Assembly (NCBI GenBank): GCA_001599355.1
Contig: BCGQ01000010.1
Span: forward strand, 428,919 to 492,918
Source: Nakazawaea peltata
Taxonomy: Eukaryota; Ascomycota; Pichiomycetes; Alaninales; Pachysolenaceae
DNA: 64,000 nucleotides
Direction: 5' to 3'
Position numbers and translations under genes: made by a program. Positions 57,228 to 64,000 of the stretch are shown one piece after another; within the stretch, counting starts at the first letter, position 1; each line of letters starts with the position of its first letter. Under the pieces are notes generated by a model. It saw only the letters and a program-made list of their open reading frames with translations, was not told the origin of the DNA and did no database searches.

Positions 57228-59639
57228 ATGAGTAGAGGACGCGGTGAAGAGGAGCTGGTCCTGGAAGAGCGCCTGGAATTACAGGAGATAGCGTCTGGAT
57301 TCCGATGGTATGACCCCACCAAGCTCGTCGAGGAACTGGATATGGACTATTTGGATCAAGAGACTCAGCGGTTAAACCAGGAGGCGTTTAGTAGGAAGAA
57401 TATACGAATTATGGGACGGCGTGGGAGTAATACGAGTGTCCTGCCACAGAGGAAGCGGATGAGCTACGATTTTGTCAATGTGGCTCCACAAGAACTCCAA
57501 TTTCTTCAAGAAAGTCCACATATGCTTGAAGATGAAGATGATTTAGTTGGTGGAAAGACGGCGCTTGAGGTTGAAAATGAGTCTATTTCTCAGCACAACA
57601 TCTCAGATATTTCAGAAGATAGTAATGAACTTAATAGGTACGAGAAATCGAGATATTTCCGCCCTGTGGTGGCCGAGAAAGTATCAGAAACACAAGAAAC
57701 ACGTCCCAGCAGTGGTGAACACAGAAAGGAAGAGGCCAAGGTACGACGTTCTAACGTGACATCCTTGCCCTTGATGACAAATGGGCTTCGGACTACCAAA
57801 GTTTTGCAATTTCTTGCCGGATTTCTCCTTTTACCTGTACTAATTATCCTCTTAGCTGCTGTAATCATTTATTTCAACAATTACTCAAAGTACGATCACA
57901 GTGTGAGGAGCCCTTATTATTCTCAGTATATCCCTGTTGACTCTTTGACAGATGTAAATACTCGATTTAAGAGATTTCAGAACCAGATTGACGAGATTGG
58001 AGCTCGTCAGGACTCAATTGTCTCGGTAAATGATAAAATATATGACGATTTCAAGCTGGTTCAACTGGAAGTACGGAGAAACTGGGATCTGTTAAATAGA
58101 AAGTACACTGCATTACAAGGAGAGATTAATCATAAACTTGTCCAAGATGACGACTTTGCCAAAGACATAAAGACACTCAACCAAAAATTGGAGGCAATCG
58201 AAAGTAGTGTGAGGAGATCAAAGGAAATCGACGTAGATCATTCAAGACATTTGAGTGATATTATGGCCCAAATGGCAAGTTCAGAACTGAGACTAGATAG
58301 CGTAGAATCAAAATTGGAGCGTTTAAGCTACCTTGAGCAGACTTTTGAGTCATTGAGGGATGATGTTTTATCTGAAATCACTTCCAAATTACCTTCGATG
58401 ATTCCAATTATCAAAGGGCCTGATGGAGAGATCCAGCTAGTTCTGGAAGTCTATGATTATCTTTCTGAGGTGATCAAGACCACTGTTAGGAACCAGTTGA
58501 ACTCCATTGATTTGGCAAGACTGGAAAGCGAGTCACTGATATCGTGGGAGAATTTCCTTCTGCGTAATGGCATAGAATTGAACCAATATCTCGCTCAGTT
58601 TGTTACCGATGACTTGAAATTGGTCAAACGTAGCGATTTCGAGCAAATCTTGATCGATAATTTCAAGTCTAATCGCATGAAAATGGATTCAGAGTTGTTA
58701 AAAATTAAGAAAACAATCGAGCAACATGTCATCGACTTGGATTCTCGTATTAACAAACTCGTTCATACCAGTCACGCTGACTCGCATACTGGGTCTGCTT
58801 CTAGTATCTTAATCGAACACTTAGTCGACCGCAAGCTTAATGAGAACCAGCTCAAGATCGATGGAAGAGCCAATTACGCCGATATCGATCAAGGACTGTC
58901 CATCATTCATTCTTTGACTTCTAAAAGTATTCGCTCAAGGAAGAGAAAAGGCATTGCCTATCGCACCTTGTTCGGCTGGTACGACCTTTTGCGGAGATTA
59001 ACAGGATCTGACAACGAGGGCTCCCCAAGTAAATTTGTAGATAATCCACGAAATGCGGTTTCGGATGACAATTCATATTGGGTTCTGTTGAAATCAGATT
59101 GTCATTTGGGAATTAGATTGTCGAAAGAGATTTTATTAGGAGAGATCTTGGTCAAACATCCTCGGAATGATAATCCGTTGATTTTGACCTCCGCACCACG
59201 TAAAATTTCGATATACGTGAGACCATCGTCTAGATCTAATCAAGACAAACTCCGTAAGCTTTTTTCCAATTACTATGACCAAGATTTTGTATCGAGTCTT
59301 CGTGGATTTTGTAAGATCAGTGAATTCGAATACGATATTCATAATCCACATATTTACCAATTTGTAACTATTCCAAGAGAGTTCTCGGTACTTGAAATAC
59401 CCGTACGTGATATTTATTTAGAAGTTGAGTCGAACTGGGGCCACGAGCAGGTGACAAGTCTCCATAATATAAAGGTTTTTGGGATTAATTCTGAGGACCT
59501 CGAAACGGCAACCAGACTACTCAAACTTAACGGAGAATCTTTGAGCTCTAACGGGGTCCTTGATCGATTAAGGCAACTGTATGTGGATCGTGCTACTTAT
59601 CAGGTTCATGAGAATCTGGATGCTGATGTAATGATTTAA
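57228..59639 (+). CDS. MPS3: SUN-domain nuclear-envelope protein, Mps3-like
   Basis: 803 aa. A nucleoplasmic N-terminus (1-190) precedes one transmembrane helix at about 193-216, then a long lumenal coiled-coil stalk (about 235-600) and a C-terminal SUN domain (about 610-770) with SDCHLGIRLSKEILLGEILVKHP and the ISIYVRP and FVTIPREFSVLEIPVRDIYLEVESNWGHE stretch. Mps3 anchors telomeres and spindle pole bodies at the inner nuclear membrane. The stalk is longer than in S. cerevisiae Mps3. An Slp1-type SUN protein is less likely given the long N-terminus ahead of the helix. Confidence 0.78.
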   Translation: MSRGRGEEELVLEERLELQEIASGFRWYDPTKLVEELDMDYLDQETQRLNQEAFSRKNIRIMGRRGSNTSVLPQRKRMSYDFVNVAPQELQFLQESPHMLEDEDDLVGGKTALEVENESISQHNISDISEDSNELNRYEKSRYFRPVVAEKVSETQETRPSSGEHRKEEAKVRRSNVTSLPLMTNGLRTTKVLQFLAGFLLLPVLIILLAAVIIYFNNYSKYDHSVRSPYYSQYIPVDSLTDVNTRFKRFQNQIDEIGARQDSIVSVNDKIYDDFKLVQLEVRRNWDLLNRKYTALQGEINHKLVQDDDFAKDIKTLNQKLEAIESSVRRSKEIDVDHSRHLSDIMAQMASSELRLDSVESKLERLSYLEQTFESLRDDVLSEITSKLPSMIPIIKGPDGEIQLVLEVYDYLSEVIKTTVRNQLNSIDLARLESESLISWENFLLRNGIELNQYLAQFVTDDLKLVKRSDFEQILIDNFKSNRMKMDSELLKIKKTIEQHVIDLDSRINKLVHTSHADSHTGSASSILIEHLVDRKLNENQLKIDGRANYADIDQGLSIIHSLTSKSIRSRKRKGIAYRTLFGWYDLLRRLTGSDNEGSPSKFVDNPRNAVSDDNSYWVLLKSDCHLGIRLSKEILLGEILVKHPRNDNPLILTSAPRKISIYVRPSSRSNQDKLRKLFSNYYDQDFVSSLRGFCKISEFEYDIHNPHIYQFVTIPREFSVLEIPVRDIYLEVESNWGHEQVTSLHNIKVFGINSEDLETATRLLKLNGESLSSNGVLDRLRQLYVDRATYQVHENLDADVMI

Positions 59640-59981
59640 TTGTATAATATTTAATCGGTTAGTTTACCAATGTATATCCTATAGTATTTAACGAGGCCAG
59701 AAATATCTTTCTGTCTACAAGTTCTAAATCATCTCTAGAAGCCCCCTTAAATTTGATAACACTCGATGGTCGTGACTTCTTATTAGCCGTCTCAGAGCTC
59801 ATCTTCAAGCTCTTCTCCCCTTCTATTCCCCCCTCTCATTTTTCTTATCACCCCTCTTTTCTCCGTTGCCGGTCAACTTTAAATTTTTCACTGCGCCGGT
59901 TCCGCTCAGGAGAAACGAAAAGAGTCGAACTTTTCAAAGCGACGAGTAGGTGGGGTTACAAGATCTCATACAGCATTCAAG
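59640..59981. other. Intergenic promoter region of the mitochondrial carrier gene
   Basis: C+T-rich stretches near 59800-59870, no gene recognised. Confidence 0.5.
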
Positions 59982-60884
59982 ATGTCTGAAGAGAACAATG
60001 AGGGCAAGGCCCCACCTCCAAAATATTTGGGTTTCGTTGCTGGTGTCTTTTCAGGTGTGGCCAAAAATGCTGTGGGGCACCCGTTTGATACGGTGAAAGT
60101 GCGGTTACAAACGTCCGAAGGTCGTTTCAAGGGACCTTTGGATTGTGTATTGCAGACCATGAAGAAGGAAGGACCAAGAGGGTTCTACAAAGGATTCACA
60201 CCTCCATTAGTAGGATGGGTTGCTATGGACTCTGTCATGTTGGGATCATTAACTTTGTATAAGAGACTTTTGAATGATCATGTGTACCACGGAGGATTTG
60301 ACAAAGAGACGGGGAAGCCAAACTTACCGCTTTTGGGTCACTGTATTGCAGGATTGGGGTCCGGATGGACAGTGAGTTTCGTCGCAGCTCCTGTTGAGAC
60401 CATTAAGGCCAGGTTACAGATACAATATGATGCCGGCACCAAGTTGTATACAGGACCTGTGAACTGTGCCTGGCAATTGTTCAAACACGATGGTCTTGTG
60501 TCGTTATACAAGGGGTTGATTCCTACAATGATCTTCCGTTCCAACTTTGTATTCTGGTGGGGTTCTTATGAAATCTTCACCGATTGGTTCAAGCAAAACA
60601 CTAAACTCTCCAATCCTGCCATCAACTTCTGGTCAGGTGGGTTGAGTGCAACTGTTTTCTGGATCGTAGCGTATCCTTCGGATGTGGTCAAGCAAGTAAT
60701 CGTGACTGATGATGTCAAGAACCCGCGTTTCCATAAGTATTCAGATGCTGTCAAGTATGTTTACCTGCATAAAGGTGGAGTTAGAGGTTTCTTCAAGGGA
60801 TTTGTGCCTTCGATTTTACGGTCGTTCCCAGCCAATGCCAGTGCTTTGGCTGCATTTGAATTTGTTCTTAGAGTATTACATTAA
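59982..60884 (+). CDS. Mitochondrial carrier (SLC25) protein
   Basis: 300 aa with three repeats bearing the carrier signature: HPFDTVKVRLQ at 33-43, APVETIKARLQ at 137-147 and YPSDVVKQVI near 232-241. It has the tripartite [FY]-K-G-F matrix motifs (GFYKGF, SLYKGL, GFFKGF). It resembles the carnitine/ornithine and Ymc1 subgroup in its loops; the transported substrate is not deducible. Codon 262 is CTG at a position that is Ala in Ymc1 (LYANGG). Confidence 0.9.
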   Translation: MSEENNEGKAPPPKYLGFVAGVFSGVAKNAVGHPFDTVKVRLQTSEGRFKGPLDCVLQTMKKEGPRGFYKGFTPPLVGWVAMDSVMLGSLTLYKRLLNDHVYHGGFDKETGKPNLPLLGHCIAGLGSGWTVSFVAAPVETIKARLQIQYDAGTKLYTGPVNCAWQLFKHDGLVSLYKGLIPTMIFRSNFVFWWGSYEIFTDWFKQNTKLSNPAINFWSGGLSATVFWIVAYPSDVVKQVIVTDDVKNPRFHKYSDAVKYVYLHKGGVRGFFKGFVPSILRSFPANASALAAFEFVLRVLH

Positions 60885-60897
60885 TAAATATACATGT

Positions 60898-61488
60898 TTA
60901 ATTATCGTTGGTATCGTTGGTATCTCTCAGTGCTATTTCGTCAACAAGACTGACAGACTCAGTAGTGGTATCTTTCTCCCAAGGCTTCTTTCTCTCCTGG
61001 AGCACATGCGATGATCCTTGGTCGGTGAGAAGAGTATCAGGGATTTGTTTGATTCCTGGAACTGGTTTCCCATTCACTATTAAGTCTACAATCTTTTCGT
61101 AGTTTGAAGAATAAGGGGTCTCTGTCTCTTGCGGTTGACTGGAACTCTGGGCCACATTTGTCTCGATTTCTTCAATCTGATTCCCTCCCTCTCTTTGCTT
61201 TCTCTCATACTCGTACTTCCAAGTGAAATAGTCATCCAAACTGAGAATATCTCCAGTCTTCTCACAGAAGAAATATACTTTCAGTTGTAATTGTAACTGT
61301 TCTTTTAACCCTTTGTCAATTTGACTTGACTCACTAATCTCAGGTTGGCCCGGTTGTAAATTCAGATTATGTTGGTAAATGTACGACTCATAGACCTGTT
61401 CGAGGCCCTGTTGATACTCATCGAACAGCGCAAAGTCGTAATTGTAGAAGTCGAGATATACTTGCTCTTGAGAGCGCTCTTGTTCCAT
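60898..61488 (-). CDS. PEX39: PEX39-like protein with KPWE motif
   Basis: 196 aa. An acidic N-terminal region is followed by the block LIVNGKPVPGIKQIPD at about 136-151 and KKPWEKD with KPWE at 168-171. That pair (VPGI..IP followed by KPWE) is the signature of the YJR012C/PEX39 family, described as binding the PTS2 receptor Pex7 and aiding its import. No membrane helix. The stop is a few bases past the carrier stop, converging. The family match is by short motifs and order. Confidence 0.65.
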   Translation of the reverse strand: MEQERSQEQVYLDFYNYDFALFDEYQQGLEQVYESYIYQHNLNLQPGQPEISESSQIDKGLKEQLQLQLKVYFFCEKTGDILSLDDYFTWKYEYERKQREGGNQIEEIETNVAQSSSQPQETETPYSSNYEKIVDLIVNGKPVPGIKQIPDTLLTDQGSSHVLQERKKPWEKDTTTESVSLVDEIALRDTNDTNDN

Positions 61489-62857
61489 AATGTCAAGGTA
61501 TGAAAGTTACAAACTGATTGCCCCTCGCTGACTATATCACTCTCTTCTCTTCGCACCTTTTTCCTCCCAATCTCAGTAAAATTTTCAACCTTGCGCAATG
61601 CATCGAATTCTTCTTGAAGAGCTTCGTAATTTGCAGCTTGGAGTCATCTTGCGCATCTTGCATTTCTTGCGCATTTTGATCTAATTAATAGATGGTTCCT
61701 TTTTTGGATCTCATCTCAGCTGTAAAAGCTCAATTGATATTTAGAGTCGATGATTTTGAAGGGCTGTTCAGAGATTGAGTCCTAAATATTGGGTTGATTT
61801 GTCCTCTGTGAGAGTGAATTCTGATTCTATCACTTCTATTTGTCCAGTCACCTTCGAAGGCATTTTCATAGTTAGTAATAAATAACAGTAGTGTTATAAT
61901 TGAGGACAAGAGATGTTTAGATGAGCTCCTGATTTTCATCTCTATTTCTATCCCAAAAATAGCATTGCAGGATACTCGTCAAAGTTATTATAATTATATA
62001 AACCTGAAACACTTAGAATTGCTCAACATAATTTGAGTAGTGAGGCGAATCGATAAGATTAACTCCGGCGATTAAATCTATACAATTACCTCACTTAATG
62101 ATCGGATTCCACATAAGAATTTGTACCATCCCTTTCGCTCTCCGCTCCAACTTACCATGGTTACCACTGGTTCATGTCACTAATTTCTCGCATTTGCGTG
62201 ACCTTATCATAACAAACCCCCTTTTTAAATTTTGATTCGATTTTTGACATGATTTTGTATGGCACAAATCTCCTTAACTATGCGCAAAAGGGGTGGATTC
62301 ATTTTTTTTTGAAAAAAAAATCAAATAATTTATTGCAACCATGGCACGTAAAGGGGGTTTTGTGACATGTGCAAACAGCATATATAAATGGAAGATTATT
62401 TCTACGATATGAAGTAATAATAGACTGATAAAATTAAAAGTTTTATTAGTATCAACAAATAATAGTACGGAGGGTATAAGAAAACAGAGCATAGTCTGTA
62501 ACCGTCACTGTAATGGCAGATGATTTTAATCAAGTCTAGAGATTAATAAATCTTATCTTCTAGATCTAACCGAAAATAGTGGATGTGGTTGGGGTAATAA
62601 AAAAGGGTGATCAAAACTTGATAAAGTTGATCCAGCTCCGAAGTCAGGGCCAGATAGTATCAAATTCCTAGTTCTTGGGAAAGAATTCAAAAAAACGATT
62701 CCAGTTGAAGTGACGCGTCAAGAGGAAAGGTCATGGTTCTCGCTGTATGTCGGAACCATGTGGGAAATGAAAAATAAACGGCCGACAATATTTCATATCG
62801 TGGCCTTCCGATAGAATGAATTGAAGAATGGTGGGTATAAGCGTTTAGCATTCATGT
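61489..62857. other. Intergenic region upstream of PEX39-like and downstream of the GPI protein
   Basis: The PEX39-like promoter side has three TTGCGCA sites (61591-61597, 61649-61655 and 61667-61673). The rest is AT-rich with A/T runs near 62300. No convincing gene. Confidence 0.55.
61591..61673. promoter_or_regulatory. Three TTGCGCA sites upstream of the PEX39-like gene
   Basis: TTGCGCA at 61591, 61649 and 61667, 100-185 bp above the ATG. The palindromic TGCGCA core suggests a dimeric factor; identity unknown. Confidence 0.4.
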
Positions 62858-64000
62858 TTAGATCATGAAGGCGCCCAAGATGACAACGGCAATTGCAGAG
62901 AGTAACTTACCGAAGACACCATGGTTGGATGATGATCCGCTTCCCTCTAACTCAGTAGCAGTTGCCAGTCCACTGGCAGCAGCGGCTGAGGTGGATGCGG
63001 TTGATCCAGCTACACCAGTAGCACCAGTGGCGACACCAGTGGCTTCAGTTGCAGCAATAGTAGCACCGGTGGTGATACCGGTAGCTTCAGTAGCAGCGCC
63101 AACAGTAACGGTCGAGATTACTGAAGAACCAGTGACAGTGGTGTATTCACCATTAGCACCAGTTGTGGCATACTCGGAGATTACAGCAATCTCAGAAGCT
63201 CCAGTCTCAGTGCACTTAGAGCACGAAACAGTAGTTGTGTAAGTACTCAATAAAGTGGTCTTCGTGATCAACGATGAAGTTGGGGAGATGGTTGAAATAT
63301 CAGAAGTCTCTGTTACTGTGGTAGGAGCACCATTAGCACCGGTTGTGGTGTAATAAGAAATCAGTTGAACAACGGATGCCTCGCCTCCAGTGGAGCAAGG
63401 AACTGTTGTGTAGTAAGTGGAGATCTCATTAACAGTAATGGTGCTGACAGGGATAGAGGTGGTAGCAAGGCTGGCCTCACCATTTGTGCAGGTGGTAGAG
63501 TAAACACTGATCAATTGCACGATAGAGGAACCTGTTCCAGTAGAACATGGCACAGTAGTGTAGTAGGTAGTGACACCTGTAACTGTCTCTGTAACAACTG
63601 GGTTTGTGGTGGCGGCTACTGCTGCGAGGGTAGAGATTGGAATAGTGGTGGCCACTACAGTGGTATCACCTTGCAGGTCGGTTGTGGTATAGTAAGAAAT
63701 GACATCAATCTCAGTGTAAGTAGATGCACCGCTGGTCTTTACCTCAGTTGTAGTGTATTCCTCATCACACTCAGGACAAATGGTTGAGATCACACTTGTC
63801 AACTCGGACGTAACAGTCGCACCATTAGCATCAGTTGTGACGTAGTCAGAAATGACTTCAACAACAGTCTTAGTCTCACCACCAGTAGTGATGACTGCGG
63901 TAGTAGTATACTCAGTGCATTCTGGGCAAATAGTGGAGATGATAGAAGTGGTCTCACCAATACCTGTAGAACCGTCAGCGTAAGTAGTTGGGTAGTCGGA
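62858..64000 (-). CDS. GPI-anchored repeat cell-wall protein, 3' part (5' end outside window)
   Basis: The frame is open to the right edge, about 380 residues visible. Ser/Thr-rich tandem repeats carry ISTICPEC-EYTTT and VISxYxTT, then YYTTVPCSTG units, with CPEC/CSKC pairs that would be oxidised in the wall. A Thr/Ala-rich spacer (TGATGVAGST) follows, and it ends SSSNHG plus a hydrophobic helix, the GPI-attachment pattern. This is the fungal adhesin / cell-wall mannoprotein type. No N-terminal ligand domain or signal peptide is in view. Confidence 0.85.
   Translation of the reverse strand, partial: SDYPTTYADGSTGIGETTSIISTICPECTEYTTTAVITTGGETKTVVEVISDYVTTDANGATVTSELTSVISTICPECDEEYTTTEVKTSGASTYTEIDVISYYTTTDLQGDTTVVATTIPISTLAAVAATTNPVVTETVTGVTTYYTTVPCSTGTGSSIVQLISVYSTTCTNGEASLATTSIPVSTITVNEISTYYTTVPCSTGGEASVVQLISYYTTTGANGAPTTVTETSDISTISPTSSLITKTTLLSTYTTTVSCSKCTETGASEIAVISEYATTGANGEYTTVTGSSVISTVTVGAATEATGITTGATIAATEATGVATGATGVAGSTASTSAAAASGLATATELEGSGSSSNHGVFGKLLSAIAVVILGAFMI

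Noticed and set aside
1-64000. CUG read as serine (CTG clade) instead of alanine
   Set aside because: The conserved columns at CTG are alanine in all families checked (Rad2, J domain, CK2, Put4, UBR, Pct1), not serine.

Overview
This is budding-yeast nuclear DNA: dense genes that are mostly uninterrupted, a few short introns with a TACTAAC branch point, S. cerevisiae-like tRNA genes, and recognisable orthologues of MMM1, ELP5, RAD2, PCT1, TIM13, TYS1, RPL3, QCR9, CKA2 and others. The most telling feature is the genetic code. In-frame CTG codons fall again and again where these families have a conserved alanine: the RAD2 active site, the J-domain of ERJ5, two sites in the CK2 kinase, two in the amino-acid permease, the UBR box and PCT1. 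RPL3, the most codon-biased gene, has no in-frame CTG. This fits the CUG-Ala yeasts (Pachysolen, Nakazawaea, Peterozyma); the species cannot be named from the window alone. Residues at CTG codons should be read as Ala, not Leu.

Layout. 0-6.9 kb: the end of a Csc1/OSCA-type channel gene, a CRH cell-wall transglycosylase, MMM1 (ERMES), ELP5 (Elongator) and an unrecognised gene with a 12-nt first exon. 7.2-18.1 kb: RAD2, YCH1, PCT1, a divergent COX5-like gene, OST5 (one intron), a Phs1-like protein lacking the catalytic Tyr, ERJ5, MPE1 and TOA2 (three introns). 18.3-24.5 kb: tRNA-Leu(UAA), a GATA factor, tRNA-Trp, TIM13, tRNA-Tyr and a PUT4-like permease with GATA sites upstream. 24.5-27.5 kb is a 3-kb gene-poor stretch. 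27.5-31.9 kb: a small membrane protein, YPP1 and TYS1, the last two sharing a promoter with a 34-bp repeat.

31.9-44.2 kb holds two giant UBR-family ubiquitin ligases head to head. Then follow QCR9 (intron right after the ATG), tRNA-Lys(CUU), an AT-hook protein with G1/S-type MCB boxes upstream, RPL3, and a 2.4-kb gene-poor stretch. 51.7-61.5 kb: a Reg1/Reg2-like PP1 regulator, SLD7, CKA2, a RING/TRAF-type protein, an MPS3-like SUN protein, a mitochondrial carrier and a PEX39-like KPWE protein. The window ends inside a repeat-rich GPI-anchored cell-wall protein.

No transposon, CRISPR array, prophage or dedicated gene cluster was seen. The points most worth a second look are the CUG-Ala code, the dispersed AGCATATTACGAAT intergenic motif and its inverted pair between the UBR genes, the adjacent UBR paralogues, the Tyr-to-Phe Phs1-like protein, and the promoter minisatellites.
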